DNA of 64,000 nt from Candidatus Aeolococcus gillhamiae (lineage in GTDB: Bacteria > Chloroflexota > Dormibacteria > Aeolococcales > Aeolococcaceae): assembly GCA_003244045.1 (NCBI GenBank), contig QHBU01000256.1, positions 1-64,000 on the forward strand. The letters are read 5' to 3'. A program made the translations under genes and the position numbers. This document shows, piece by piece, positions 26,398 to 35,218 of this stretch. The notes below the pieces were generated by a model. It did not search any database. It saw only the letters and a list, made by a program, of their open reading frames with translations, and was not told where the DNA came from. Numbering within the stretch: the stretch's first letter is position 1; every line of letters starts with the position of its first letter.

Positions 26398-26910
26398 GTG
26401 GCAGTGCTCCCCATCGTCCTCGCCGCTGACGAGGACCCCATCCTGGTCACCAGGGCCAACCGGGTCCCGCGCGTCGACGACACGATTCGCAAGCTGATGG
26501 ACGACATGGTCGAGACCATGATCGAGGCGCACGGCGCCGGCCTGGCGGCACCGCAGGTGGGCGTCCCCCTGCGCGTCATCGTGCTCAAGGTCGACAACCA
26601 GCTGTACCAGCTGGCCAACCCGGAGATGGTGCGCTGCGAGGGCGAGCAGACCGGCGTCGAGGGGTGCCTCTCCGTGCCCGGCCTGATCGGCGACGTCACC
26701 CGCTGTCAGCGCGTCGTCGCCAGGGGACTGAACCGCCACGGCAAGGAGATCCGCGTCAAGGGCGACGGCCTGCTCGCGCGAGCCATCCAGCACGAGGTGG
26801 ACCACCTTGATGGGATCCTATTCACCACCAAGGTGATCGAGGGCACGCTGCGCAGCTGGAACGCGGCGGACGTGGACGCCGAGGAGCTCGAGGGAGAGCT
26901 GGTCGGCTGA
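26398..26910 (+). CDS. def: Peptide deformylase
   Basis: Metalloenzyme that removes the N-formyl group from nascent proteins. All three motifs are intact: GAGLAAPQVG (motif 1), EGCLSVPG (motif 2, metal cysteine) and QHEVDHLDG (motif 3, metal histidines and catalytic Glu). GTG start with 'gaggtga' 7 bases upstream. 170 aa. It is placed between priA and fmt, whose product adds the formyl group that Def removes. Confidence 0.95.
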   Translation: MAVLPIVLAADEDPILVTRANRVPRVDDTIRKLMDDMVETMIEAHGAGLAAPQVGVPLRVIVLKVDNQLYQLANPEMVRCEGEQTGVEGCLSVPGLIGDVTRCQRVVARGLNRHGKEIRVKGDGLLARAIQHEVDHLDGILFTTKVIEGTLRSWNAADVDAEELEGELVG

Positions 26911-26941
26911 CAGCGGCCGCGGCGGCCTCGCCGGCACTGTG

Positions 26942-27865
26942 ATGCGCATCGTCTTCTGTGGCACGGCTCACTTCGCGGTCCCTTCGCTCCGCGCCCTTGT
27001 GCCCGAGCACGAGGTCGTGGCAGTGGTCACGCAGCCGGATCGCAGCGGCTCGCGCGGACGCCCGGCGCCGCGCCCGGTTGGTGAGACGGCGGCGCGGCTC
27101 GGCCTGCCGATGCTGCGCCCCGAGCGCATCCGCGCGCCGGAGAGCGTGGCAGAGATCCTCAGCCTCGCGCCCGATGCGCTGGTTGTAGCCGCTTATGGCC
27201 AAATCATTCCGGCCTTGCTCCTCGATGCGTCGTTGCACGGCGGCGTCAACGTGCACGGCTCACTGCTGCCGCGCTGGCGAGGGGCGGCGCCGGTTGCGGC
27301 GGCGATCCTGGCCGGCGACACGCGCACCGGCGTGTCGATCATGCGCATGGACGCTGGCCTGGACACCGGCCCCGTCTACGCTACCAGCGAGACGGAGATC
27401 GGCGCCGACCAGACGGCGCCGTCGCTGACCGGCAGGCTCGCCGACGCGGGCGCGCGCCTGCTCCTCGAGGTCCTCTCGGGCCTCGAGGACGGCAGCGTGG
27501 CGGCGGTGGCCCAGGACGACTCGCAGGCGACGTACGCGCCGCGGCTGCGTCGTGAGGACGGCAACCTCGAGTGGAGCTCGATCGGCGCAGTCGACCTCGA
27601 CCGGCGAGTGCGGGCCCTGCAACCGTGGCCAGGGGTGACGGCGCCTCTCGGCGGGCAGCCGGTGCGCATCCTCGAAGGAGCTCCGGCCGGATCCACGGAT
27701 GCAACGGGGGCACCCGGCGAGGTGCTCGGGCTGAGCGGCGAGGCGGCCGACGTGGCCACCATGTCGGGGGTGTACCGGCTGGCCCGCGTGCAGCCTGCGG
27801 GCAGCCGTCCGATGACGGCGGCGGCGTACCTGCGCGGCCGTCGCGTGCAGCTGGCGCCGCGATGA
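26942..27865 (+). CDS. fmt: Methionyl-tRNA formyltransferase
   Basis: Transfers formyl from 10-formyl-THF to Met-tRNAi. N-terminal FCGTAHFAVPSL, the catalytic block NVHGSLLPRWRGAAPV (Asn/His), and MDAGLDTGPV with the catalytic aspartate are present, followed by the C-terminal OB-like domain. ATG 26942 is preferred over the GTG three bases earlier in the track. 307 aa. Its stop overlaps the smpB start (ATGA). Confidence 0.95.
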   Translation: MRIVFCGTAHFAVPSLRALVPEHEVVAVVTQPDRSGSRGRPAPRPVGETAARLGLPMLRPERIRAPESVAEILSLAPDALVVAAYGQIIPALLLDASLHGGVNVHGSLLPRWRGAAPVAAAILAGDTRTGVSIMRMDAGLDTGPVYATSETEIGADQTAPSLTGRLADAGARLLLEVLSGLEDGSVAAVAQDDSQATYAPRLRREDGNLEWSSIGAVDLDRRVRALQPWPGVTAPLGGQPVRILEGAPAGSTDATGAPGEVLGLSGEAADVATMSGVYRLARVQPAGSRPMTAAAYLRGRRVQLAPR

Positions 27866-28338
27866 CACGCGCAGCGACGACGGCCAACCCGGTCCTGGCG
27901 CGCAATCGCCAGGCGACCCACGAGTACTCCATCCTCGAGACGTTCGAGGCGGGGATCGAGCTGACCGGGACCGAGGTCAAGGCGTTGCGTGATGGTCGCA
28001 CCCAGCTTCGCGAAGGGTATGTGCGAGTGGAGAACGGAGAGGCGTGGCTGCTCGGTGTGAACATCGCGGAGTACGCGCAGGGAAACCGCCGCAACCACGA
28101 CCCGCAACGCCGCCGCCGACTGCTCCTCCACAAGCGCGAGATCGAGTACCTCGGCGCCAAGGTCGCCCAGCAGGGTCTGACCCTGATCCCGCTGCGCATC
28201 TACCTCAAGGGCAACCGCATCAAGCTCGAGTTCGGCCTGGCCAAGGGCAAGAAGCTATGGGACAAGCGCCAGGCGATCGCCGAACGCGACGCCCGCCGGG
28301 ACGCCGAACGCATCACCGCGCGAGCGCAGCGCCTCTGA
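27862..28338 (+). CDS. smpB: tmRNA-binding protein SmpB
   Basis: Small OB-fold protein that delivers tmRNA to stalled ribosomes. HEYSILETFEAGIELTGTEVKALR is the family N-terminus, NIAEYAQGNRRNHDPQRRRRLLLHK follows, and the basic C-terminal tail KGKKLWDKRQAIAERDARRDAER enters the decoding centre. The track ORF starts inside fmt; ATG 27862 gives 158 aa. Its RNA partner ssrA is also in the window (complement 43387-43756). The last 26 bases overlap the end of the convergent GT87 gene. Confidence 0.95.
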   Translation: MTRAATTANPVLARNRQATHEYSILETFEAGIELTGTEVKALRDGRTQLREGYVRVENGEAWLLGVNIAEYAQGNRRNHDPQRRRRLLLHKREIEYLGAKVAQQGLTLIPLRIYLKGNRIKLEFGLAKGKKLWDKRQAIAERDARRDAERITARAQRL

Positions 28339-29626
28339 CCCCTGGGGACGCAGCAGCCGTGCGCAGCGCGCGGATCATCATCATCAGCAGCGCGGCGGCC
28401 AGCACCGCGGGCAGCGAGCACGCCTGAAGGAACAGCCACCAGGCCGGGCTGGTGGCGACGGCGCCGATGCTCGAAACGGTCAACGCGGCGATCGCCGCCC
28501 CGCCGACGACCCCCACACCGACCAGCGCGGCGGTGCTCGAGCCCACCAGCGCCCGATCGGGGCGGCCGCGCCCACAAGCCAGGCCGAGCGCGGCGGCGAT
28601 GGCGATCAGCAGGTGGACGTAGACGGGATACCAGGCGATGCTGCCCACGAGCAGCATCACGGTCACCCCGCACGCGAACTCCGCACCACGCTCCGCGCGC
28701 GTGCGCTGGCGGCTGCTCACCGCAAACCACAGCGCCGCGACTGTCAAGACTGAGAGCGCGGTGGCGAGGCCGTGCAGCCACATCGACGGTGCGTCGACTG
28801 TCAACACAGAGTGCTGCGCCAGGCGGTTGACCACGCCGTTCCACGTCTGGTTGTAGATCCAGCCGTTGTCGCGGTTGAGAACAGGCAGCACCGAGGTGAG
28901 GTAGTGGCGGGTCAAGGGCCAACCCAAGGCACCGATGCCGATCGAGACCGTGGCTGCGCCCGTGGTAACCCCGGCCAGCGCGGCGCGCCACCACCCGCGG
29001 CGCACCAGGACAAGCAGCAGCACCACCGGGGCGATCTTGATGCCGGCTGCGAGGCCGAGGATGACGGCACAGCGTGTGCGATGACCCGACAGGTAATCGG
29101 AGAGAGCCAGTGCGAGCAGCAGGAAGATGACGGTGTTCATCTGCCCATGCCAGAGGTTGTACGTGGCCGGCGGGAAGGTCAGCGCCACGAACACGGCGAT
29201 GCGGACGCGCGGCCACGTGGCCGGCAGCAGCGCTCGCGCGGTCATCACGGCGCCGCCCAGGAGCGCCCCGAGCGCGATCCAGAGCCAGACCAGCTCCTGC
29301 CCGCGCACCGACAGGAACGCCAGCGGGCGGAGCACCACCGCGGCGAACGGCGGGTAGTCGAACCCGGCCATGACGATGGGGGCGCCGCCAAACGATGCAT
29401 ACGGGCTCGTGCCGGTAGCGACGGCGTGGGCGGCCCCTGAGTAGGCGCCGAAATCCTCGAACGGCCCGGGGAACGAACCGGCGAGTGGCAAGACGATGAA
29501 CGTGTAGGCGCTACCGATCGCGGCAGCCACAGCGCCGACCGTGAGCAGCAGCTCGACAAGGGACCGCCAATCGCGGCTGGATCGCTTGGCTCGCGGCGCC
29601 GACCGCCGCCGGGTCATCACCGACAC
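28313..29626 (-). CDS. GT87-like polytopic membrane glycosyltransferase
   Basis: Hydrophobic protein of 437 aa with about ten membrane helices after a basic N-terminus. Early loop GAYSGAAHAVATGTSPYASF followed by FDYPPFAAVVLRPL matches the GT87 (DUF2029) family of polyprenol-phosphate-mannose-dependent transferases that build lipoarabinomannan-type glycans in actinobacteria. Donor and acceptor cannot be told here. The annotated start is a GTG; an ATG three codons in is equally likely. It lies downstream of hflX on the same strand after a 218-base gap and overlaps smpB tail to tail by 26 bases. Confidence 0.75.
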   Translation of the reverse strand: MSVMTRRRSAPRAKRSSRDWRSLVELLLTVGAVAAAIGSAYTFIVLPLAGSFPGPFEDFGAYSGAAHAVATGTSPYASFGGAPIVMAGFDYPPFAAVVLRPLAFLSVRGQELVWLWIALGALLGGAVMTARALLPATWPRVRIAVFVALTFPPATYNLWHGQMNTVIFLLLALALSDYLSGHRTRCAVILGLAAGIKIAPVVLLLVLVRRGWWRAALAGVTTGAATVSIGIGALGWPLTRHYLTSVLPVLNRDNGWIYNQTWNGVVNRLAQHSVLTVDAPSMWLHGLATALSVLTVAALWFAVSSRQRTRAERGAEFACGVTVMLLVGSIAWYPVYVHLLIAIAAALGLACGRGRPDRALVGSSTAALVGVGVVGGAAIAALTVSSIGAVATSPAWWLFLQACSLPAVLAAALLMMMIRALRTAAASPGVRGAALAR

Positions 29627-29726
29627 GCCCGCAAGTGTCGGCGGTCGGTGGCCGTCGATTCCCGCGAGAGCTTGACCGTTACTCAGACGCGACGGCGCCG
29701 ACGGCGTGAGGAACTCGGGGTGGGCT

Positions 29727-29784
29727 GCATCGCTCCGGTCGCGATGCTCGCGGGCGCTTCGGAGCTAACTCGGCTTCGCCGAGT
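29727..29784 (-). terminator. Two hairpins between hflX and the GT87 gene
   Basis: In the 218-base gap, gcatcgc/gcgatgc (29727-29733 with 29741-29747) and actcggc/gccgagt (29768-29774 with 29778-29784) form two 7-bp stems. On the minus strand they follow the hflX stop. Neither has a clear T-run, so termination is only possible. No ORF or tRNA is visible in this gap. Confidence 0.35.
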
Positions 29785-29844
29785 GGATCTCCTCGCTGCT
29801 GCGCACGATGCCGCCCACCCGGAGTTCTTGTCGAGACGGTGCCA

Positions 29845-31101
29845 TCAGGAAGCAGCGCGGCGGGCTGCTCGGACGGGCGTCTCGTCGAGCTCGGGCACCG
29901 GCTCCTCGACAGCGTGCGCGGCGATGATTGGGCGGTTGGCTCGGGTGTCCGGGACGACGTGCGCGACGAGCTCGTCGATGGCGGTACGCAGGTCGCGCAG
30001 GCCGGTTCCTTTGGCTGCGGAGATGAGCACCGGCTCCATGCCGGCGATGGCGCCGAGGCGCTGGGCGACCTCGTTTGCCTCTGCGGAATCGAGGCGGTCG
30101 ATCTTGTTCACCGCGAGGATGGCCGGTTGGTTGCAGCCCATCTCATCCAGCGTCTCGAGGACGGTCTCGAGCTGTGCCTCGGCGTCCGGGTGCGACGCGT
30201 CGACAACGACGGTGAGCAGGTGGGCCTCGCGAACCTCTTCGAGCGTGGCGCTGAAGGCTTCGACTAGCTCGTGCGGGAGCGACTGGATGAAGCCGACGGT
30301 GTCGGTGACGATGACGCGGCGCCCGCTGGAGAGGCCGAGCAGGCGTGAGGTGGGATCGAGCGTGGCGAACAGCAGGTTATCGGCGAGGACAGTTGAGTTG
30401 GTGAGGCGGTTGAGAAGGGTCGACTTGCCGGCGTTGGTGTAGCCGACCAGCGCGCAGGACGCCAGTGGCACCGCGGTGCGCGCCGTGCGGCGGGTGGTGC
30501 GCTGTCGCTGGATCTCCTTGAGTCGCTGGCGCAACCTGCGCAGCTTCTGGTTGATGAGGCGGCGGTCGACCTCGATCTGCTTCTCACCCATGCCGCCGCG
30601 CATCCCACCCGTGCCGACACGACCGCGCTGCCGTTCGAGGTGAGCCCAGCCGCCCGCGAGGCGCGAGAGCTGGTGTGCGAGCTGGGCCATCTCGACCTGT
30701 ACCCGGCCCTCGGCACTGCGGGCGCGCCGCCCGAAGATGGCCAGGATGACGTCGGTGCGGTCGAGCACCGGCACGCCCCATGTCTCCTGCAGGTTGCGCT
30801 GCTGGCGCGGTGAGAGCTGGTCGTTGACCAGCGCAGCCGGGCTGCGGAGTTCCTCGATGCGAGCCCCGAGCGCCTCGACGGTGCCGGAGCCGAAGAACGT
30901 GCCCGGATGCACCTCGCGCAGAGGCACGGCGGCGCGCTCGACAACAGTCGTCCCGAGTGTGCGTGCCAGCTCCTCGAGCTCGTCGAGCTCGATCTCGGTC
31001 TGTTCTCGCCGCGAGCTCCGCTGGAACGAGCCGGCGATGAGCACCCGGGTCAGCGCCGTGCCCAGGACGGGTGCGGAGGCCGCCCCTCTCTGTCGTGCCA
31101 T
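29845..31101 (-). CDS. hflX: Ribosome-associated GTPase HflX
   Basis: Splits or rescues stalled ribosomes under stress using ATP/GTP. The N-terminal HflX domain is followed by the glycine-rich linker GTGGMRGGMGEKQIEVDRR, then the G domain: G1 GYTNAGKSTLLNRL, G3 DTVGFIQSLPHELVEAF, G4 NKID. The C-terminus is short and Glu/Ala-rich. 418 aa. ATG 31101 has no ribosome-binding site but a TAGGCT box 8 bases upstream, so the mRNA is probably leaderless. Confidence 0.94.
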   Translation of the reverse strand: MARQRGAASAPVLGTALTRVLIAGSFQRSSRREQTEIELDELEELARTLGTTVVERAAVPLREVHPGTFFGSGTVEALGARIEELRSPAALVNDQLSPRQQRNLQETWGVPVLDRTDVILAIFGRRARSAEGRVQVEMAQLAHQLSRLAGGWAHLERQRGRVGTGGMRGGMGEKQIEVDRRLINQKLRRLRQRLKEIQRQRTTRRTARTAVPLASCALVGYTNAGKSTLLNRLTNSTVLADNLLFATLDPTSRLLGLSSGRRVIVTDTVGFIQSLPHELVEAFSATLEEVREAHLLTVVVDASHPDAEAQLETVLETLDEMGCNQPAILAVNKIDRLDSAEANEVAQRLGAIAGMEPVLISAAKGTGLRDLRTAIDELVAHVVPDTRANRPIIAAHAVEEPVPELDETPVRAARRAAS

Positions 31102-31109
31102 GTCCGGTT

Positions 31110-31115
31110 AGCCTA
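31110..31115 (-). promoter_or_regulatory. -10 box of hflX (leaderless type)
   Basis: TAGGCT on the minus strand, 8 bases before the hflX ATG. The same hexamer stands 6 bases before the minus-strand gene at 50807. Confidence 0.5.
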
Positions 31116-31154
31116 TTCCATTGCCGTCAGCCACGCTCTGGGATCCTCGCAGTC

Positions 31155-31814
31155 ATGAGTGCTCGAAATCGACCTGTGCGGGTGGCGATCGAAGCCACCG
31201 AGAAGCGCGCCTTCGCGAGCGCCGTCGACTGGCCCGGCTGGTCGCGGACCGCCAAGACCGGCGAGGCCGCCCTCCAGGCGCTCGCTGAGCACGCGGAGCG
31301 GTACGCAGTGGTGGCGGCCCAGGCAGGACTCTCATTTGCGCCAGGGGAATACACGATCATCGAGCGTGTGCGGGGAACGGCGACGACGGACTTCGGCGCG
31401 CCGGACGTTCCCACCGCCGCCGAGCGGCAGCCGCTCACGAGCGCGGACGCGCATCGCATGGTGAAGCTCGTTGAGGCCGCCTGGGCGGTTCTCGACCGTG
31501 TCGCGCGCGATGCTCCGCCGTCGCTGCGCAAGGGACCGCGCGGCGGCGGCCGCGACCGCGACGCCATCGTCGAGCACGTGCTCGCCGCCGAGCACGCCTC
31601 CGCGCGCAAGCTGGGAGTCAAGGTGGCGGCCCCTCACCGCGGTGAGAAGACGGCGATCGCGACCATGCGAGGAACGATCGTCGAGGTGCTTCGAGATGCG
31701 CGCTCCGCTGACGCGCTCGTCGAGCGCGGCTGGTTGCCCCGATACGCCGCGCGACGCATCGCCTGGCACGCGCTCGACCACGCTTGGGAGATCGAGAACC
31801 GCAGCCAGGCGTGA
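31155..31814 (+). CDS. Hypothetical protein, DinB-like C-terminal region possible
   Basis: 219 aa, no membrane segment or signal peptide. The N-terminus (RVAIEATEKRAFASAVDWPGW followed by TGEAALQALAEHAERY) resembles the HicB/UPF0150-type fold that reads 'pretty much a short beta sheet plus helix'; the C-terminal half is helical with spaced His residues (IVEHVLAAEHASARK, AWHALDHAWEIENR) reminiscent of DinB-like four-helix proteins. Function unknown. ATG 31155 is used; the track's 31071 start lies inside the hflX promoter. It is divergent from hflX and convergent with the next gene, whose stop is one base away. Confidence 0.6.
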   Translation: MSARNRPVRVAIEATEKRAFASAVDWPGWSRTAKTGEAALQALAEHAERYAVVAAQAGLSFAPGEYTIIERVRGTATTDFGAPDVPTAAERQPLTSADAHRMVKLVEAAWAVLDRVARDAPPSLRKGPRGGGRDRDAIVEHVLAAEHASARKLGVKVAAPHRGEKTAIATMRGTIVEVLRDARSADALVERGWLPRYAARRIAWHALDHAWEIENRSQA

Positions 31815-31815
31815 G

Positions 31816-32235
31816 TCAGGAGCGGCGACGGACCGCCGCCGCCGGCGGCGGCGGCAGGTCGGCGATGCGGCAGGGGATGTCCTCGTCCTCGTTGATGTGA
31901 TAACTGGCGCAGATGCGGTGGTAACCGTCAGCCACGGTCAGCATGCGGTCGTGGTACAGGCCGCCACGGACCAGCAGGACAGGCGACAGTTTCTCGCCCT
32001 TCTTCACCTTCTTCAGGTCCTTGTTCATCTCGCCGTCGTCAGCCGGCAGGAGCGGCAGCCCGCTGGCGCGGAGCAGGTCCTTCGCCTTCTTTGTGGTAGG
32101 CGATGCAGTGCGAAGACGGCGGACGACTGCGCGAACGGCTGCGGTGTCGAACAGCAGGCTGAGGTAGTCCGCTGCCGCCTCGAAGTCATGGGCGGCCGGT
32201 TCCCGATCCCACAGTTCCTTGGACTTGGGGCTCAT
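31816..32235 (-). CDS. Conserved hypothetical protein with ParB-like segment
   Basis: 139 aa, soluble, basic centre (KDLKKVKKGEKLSPVLLV) and a Pro/Ala-rich C-terminus. The block LLVRGGLYHDRMLTVADGYHRICASYH resembles the ParB/sulfiredoxin-type fold, where a 'DGxHR' loop sits in the nucleotide-binding pocket. Function unknown. ATG start with 'ggag' about 10 bases upstream. It lies 27 bases downstream of the aquaporin on the same strand, so the two may be cotranscribed. Confidence 0.6.
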   Translation of the reverse strand: MSPKSKELWDREPAAHDFEAAADYLSLLFDTAAVRAVVRRLRTASPTTKKAKDLLRASGLPLLPADDGEMNKDLKKVKKGEKLSPVLLVRGGLYHDRMLTVADGYHRICASYHINEDEDIPCRIADLPPPPAAAVRRRS

Positions 32236-32262
32236 GTCACATTCTCCGTTGATCCGACAGCG

Positions 32263-33066
32263 TCACGGCTGGGGGCGTGACTGGCCACCCTGGGCGGCAC
32301 GCGTCGCCTCGGCATCGCCACCTGCACCACGCAAAATGTAGGCGAAGAGCACGGCGACAAGCGCACCGAGGAGCGGCCCGACCACGTACAGCCACGTGTG
32401 CGTGAGGTTCCCCCGCACCAGGTCCGGGGCGAAGGAGCGGACCGGGTTCATCGACGCGCCGCTCAGCGGGTCCGCCCACAAACCGGCGAGCGCGATGTAA
32501 CCACCGACCGCAAGGGCTGACAGCCCCCCCACGTTCTGCGCGCTGGACGCGGTTCCGAGGATCACGCTGACCAACCCCATAGTGAGCGCCAGCTCGACCA
32601 GCATTGCTTGGAGATCGGAGACGGAGTGCCCCGGCACGGTGGCGCCGAACTTGCCGGGCGTGCCGAACACGGCCCAGAGAAAGAGGCAGGCGAGCAGGCC
32701 GCCGATCACCTGGCTGACGACATAGCCTGGTACGCGCCACCACGGGAAGTCACGGCGGAGCGCGAAGGCGATGCTGACCACCGGGTTCAAGTGCGCGCCG
32801 CCGACCTTGCCCATGAAGAGGATCACGGCCATGACCGTCAGTCCCGGCACGGTTACCGCCGCCGCTCGCGAGATGGGCATGCCGGTCACAGAGACGGCGA
32901 CGCTGCTGCCCACGCCGCCAACCACGAGCAGGAATGTCCCGAGCACCTCGGCAAAGACGCGCCGCCACCACCGCGAGGTGTCGCGGAAGTCGTGGGCCCA
33001 TCCCGGTTCGGCCTTGGGCTCCGCGCCCGACGAGAGATCCTCCGGGCGGACGTGTGCGGCGGTCAC
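32263..33066 (-). CDS. Aquaporin/MIP family channel
   Basis: Six-helix major intrinsic protein with a 30-40 residue cytoplasmic N-terminal extension (267 aa in all). The two pore half-helices are marked by HLNPVVSIAFA (first box) and SMNPVRSFAPDLV (second box); the usual NPA is NPV in both. The Arg after the second box, part of the selectivity filter, is present. Water or small-solute conduction is likely, but the NPV/NPV pair leaves specificity open. GTG start, 'gagg' about 9 bases upstream and a CATACT box about 19 bases upstream. Confidence 0.88.
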   Translation of the reverse strand: MTAAHVRPEDLSSGAEPKAEPGWAHDFRDTSRWWRRVFAEVLGTFLLVVGGVGSSVAVSVTGMPISRAAAVTVPGLTVMAVILFMGKVGGAHLNPVVSIAFALRRDFPWWRVPGYVVSQVIGGLLACLFLWAVFGTPGKFGATVPGHSVSDLQAMLVELALTMGLVSVILGTASSAQNVGGLSALAVGGYIALAGLWADPLSGASMNPVRSFAPDLVRGNLTHTWLYVVGPLLGALVAVLFAYILRGAGGDAEATRAAQGGQSRPQP

Positions 33067-33152
33067 AGCTTCCTCACGCCCGCCGAGTATGAGCGTGCGG
33101 AGCGCCTCCCGACGGTAGGTCGCGTACGCTCAAGCGAAAAGGAGCGACTCCG

Positions 33153-33617
33153 ATGGCACTTCTCACCGTTGGCGACCCGGCCCCGGACATCACCGCGCGC
33201 AGCCGCGACGGCACGACGCTCACGCTGTCGTCCCTGCGAGGACGCCACGTGTTGGTGTACTTCTATCCCAAGGACGATACGCCGGGATGCACGGCCGAGG
33301 CCTGCGGTCTCAACGACAACCTCACCGCCCTGTCCGAGAGCGGGGCCGATGTAATCGGCGTCAGCACCGACAGTTGGGAGTCACACCAGCGGTTCGCCGA
33401 GAAGTACGGGCTGAAGTTCGCGCTTGCGTCCGACCGTGACAAGAGCATCCGCAAGGCATATGGCGTCGGCAAGATGCTCGGCATCCTCCCCGCCGTGCAG
33501 CGCGTGTCTTTCCTCGTCGGACCGGACGGCAGGATCGTCCACGTGTGGCCCAAGGTCGAAGCCGCGCGCCACGCCGCCGACGTCCTTCAGGAGGTGCGCA
33601 GCCAGCGGGCTGCATAG
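33153..33617 (+). CDS. bcp: Thiol peroxidase Bcp (AhpC/TSA family)
   Basis: Peroxiredoxin that reduces hydroperoxides using thioredoxin. Peroxidatic Cys in TPGCTAEACGLND, with the resolving Cys five residues later as in BCP/PrxQ; YFYPKDDTPGCT and GVSTDSWESHQRFAEKYGL are family blocks. 154 aa. 'aaaggag' 9 bases before ATG is a clear ribosome-binding site and TACGCT 22 bases upstream a likely -10. It is the last chromosomal gene before the mobile element. Confidence 0.94.
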   Translation: MALLTVGDPAPDITARSRDGTTLTLSSLRGRHVLVYFYPKDDTPGCTAEACGLNDNLTALSESGADVIGVSTDSWESHQRFAEKYGLKFALASDRDKSIRKAYGVGKMLGILPAVQRVSFLVGPDGRIVHVWPKVEAARHAADVLQEVRSQRAA

Positions 33618-33646
33618 CCGGCTGCGGGTCCAGGTGAGGACGGATC

Positions 33647-33670
33647 TGGAGGCGCCGGGAATCGAACCCG
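33647..33670. repeat. attL-type direct repeat (displaced ssrA 3' end)
   Basis: 24 bases identical to 43390-43413, reading on the minus strand as the T-arm and 3' acceptor strand of the tmRNA. The surrounding sequence has no other tmRNA part, so this is the fragment separated from ssrA on integration. Confidence 0.85.
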
Positions 33671-33771
33671 ACGGGGGGTGTTTCAGGCCGTCGCAGCGCG
33701 TGTCAGGACGTCGATTTGAATACGCCGACCGTCCGCACACGTGTCAGGCGTTGTCAGCGCGTTGCACCGGG

Positions 33772-33792
33772 TTGGCTTCAGAATTGGCTTCA
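33772..33792. repeat. Probable integrase arm site, left end
   Basis: Two direct copies of ttggcttca separated by 3 bases; the second overlaps the integrase stop codon. The same 21 bases with one mismatch occur near the right end (43328-43348). A paired repeat at both termini fits an arm-type integrase binding site. Confidence 0.55.
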
Positions 33793-34968
33793 CCCGTCGG
33801 CTGTCCTGCGCCCGGTCAGAGCCGCCTCCAGTCGGTCGGCGGCGTCTCGAAGCACTGCCGTTCGGACGTGCGTGTACGTCTCGAGGGTGACTGCGGTTGT
33901 CGAGTGCCCAAGCATCTCGCTGATTGTTTTCGGTTCGACACCAAGCGAGAACAGGAAGGACGCTGCGGAGTGCCGCAGGTCGTGGAACCGCACGCGCGGA
34001 ACGCCGCCGCGGATCAGCAGCGCTTCGTACGCGCGACGGAAGCTGGTGATGGCCAATGCCCGGCCGTGAGGGCCGGTGAACACCAGGTCCGCCCCGGGCT
34101 CCGGTCCGTCCCACAGCCGTCCCGCCGCCAGCCTCTCCTCCGCCTGGCGTGCGCGCTGAGCCCGCAGGGCGACGACGGCAACGTTGACCAGAGGCAGACC
34201 TCGCTGCTTGCTCGCTCGTCGTTTTGGGGACGAGTAGATCGCGTCTGGCGACTCTTGTCCGCCCAAGGCGCGGCGCGAAGCCCTGGTGCGTGTTCGTAGC
34301 ACGCGATATTCACGCCGTTCTAGATCCACATCTGTCCAACGCAGACCGAGGAGCTCGCCTCGTCGTCGGCCGGTAGTGAGCGCCAGCACCCACATTGCCG
34401 CGAATGGATCCGCACCTGCAGCGATCAGAAGGCGGCCCGCCTGCTCCTCGTCGAGAGTGGTGATTTCCGTGTCTGCTCGACGCGGCACGGACACCAGGCT
34501 CGCGGGATTGCGCGAGATGAGTCCGTCGCGCACGGCGTCCGCCAACGCTCGGTGCAATGTCGTCTGGAAATGTCCGACCGTTGTCGGCGACCACCGGCCG
34601 CTCGCGAGCTTACGTCCCTGCCACGCGACTATATCGAGACGGCGCAGTCGGGACAGGCGCATATGCCCGAGATCGGGTATCAAGTGAACGCGGATGTGGC
34701 CCTCGAAGCTGTCCCACGCCGAGGGCTTGATCGTCCCGCGCATCCCCTCGATCCAGCGGAACAGGAAGTCGCGAAGGAGCACGCGGTCGTCGGGCACGTC
34801 CTCACCCTTCTTCAGTGCGGCGATCGCCGCGAACATGCGGGCTACCACGTCGGCGCGCGTCCGACCGTAGAAGTGCTTGCGGCGACCGTCGGAGAGGCTG
34901 ACACGGGCTACCCAGCGCCCGCGGTAGCGTCCGACTGTTCCCTCGCCGTTGCCGCGCCTTCCTGCCAC
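33790..34968 (-). CDS. int: Tyrosine site-specific integrase
   Basis: Phage/ICE-type tyrosine recombinase of 392 aa. An N-terminal AP2-like arm-binding segment (GTVGRYRGRWVARVSLSDG) and SAM-like core-binding domain precede the catalytic domain, which has the first Arg in TTGRRRGELLGLRW, HDLRHSAASFLF (HxxR), and the His and nucleophilic Tyr in GHSTTAVTLETYTHV. It should catalyse integration/excision between the 24-bp repeats. It starts 10 bases after the xis stop, so int and xis form one operon. Confidence 0.93.
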   Translation of the reverse strand: MAGRRGNGEGTVGRYRGRWVARVSLSDGRRKHFYGRTRADVVARMFAAIAALKKGEDVPDDRVLLRDFLFRWIEGMRGTIKPSAWDSFEGHIRVHLIPDLGHMRLSRLRRLDIVAWQGRKLASGRWSPTTVGHFQTTLHRALADAVRDGLISRNPASLVSVPRRADTEITTLDEEQAGRLLIAAGADPFAAMWVLALTTGRRRGELLGLRWTDVDLERREYRVLRTRTRASRRALGGQESPDAIYSSPKRRASKQRGLPLVNVAVVALRAQRARQAEERLAAGRLWDGPEPGADLVFTGPHGRALAITSFRRAYEALLIRGGVPRVRFHDLRHSAASFLFSLGVEPKTISEMLGHSTTAVTLETYTHVRTAVLRDAADRLEAALTGRRTADG

Positions 34969-34978
34969 GCTTTGAAGC

Positions 34979-35218
34979 CTACGCCTCGCCCGGCGGTGCC
35001 ATGAGGGCCGATACGTACGCCTCGAGATCCTCCACGCGGATGCGGGTGAGGTGTCCGAGTTTTACGACCTGCAGCCGGCCTCGGCCGACCTCGCGGTAGA
35101 GGCTGCTCCTGCTCACTTGCAGTCGGTCCGCGGCCTGGCACATCGTCAGGAGCAGAGGGAAGTCGGGGCGAACGAACAATGCCGCTGTCCTGTCAGAGAT
35201 CGCGCTCGAGTCGGACAC
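34979..35218 (-). CDS. xis: Excisionase-like helix-turn-helix protein
   Basis: 79 aa with a MerR/Xis-type winged helix: LLTMCQAADRLQVSRSSLYREVGRGRLQVVKLGHLTRIRVEDLEAYV. Such proteins bend attachment-site DNA and steer the integrase to excision. Its GTG start is weakly supported; the domain itself begins near residue 22. It is upstream of int in the same operon, the usual order for ssrA- and tRNA-integrating elements. Confidence 0.85.
   Translation of the reverse strand: MSDSSAISDRTAALFVRPDFPLLLTMCQAADRLQVSRSSLYREVGRGRLQVVKLGHLTRIRVEDLEAYVSALMAPPGEA

Noticed and set aside
33640-33680. A tRNA gene near 33.65 kb
   Set aside because: Only the T-arm and acceptor end are present; it is the displaced 24-bp ssrA fragment, not a complete tRNA.
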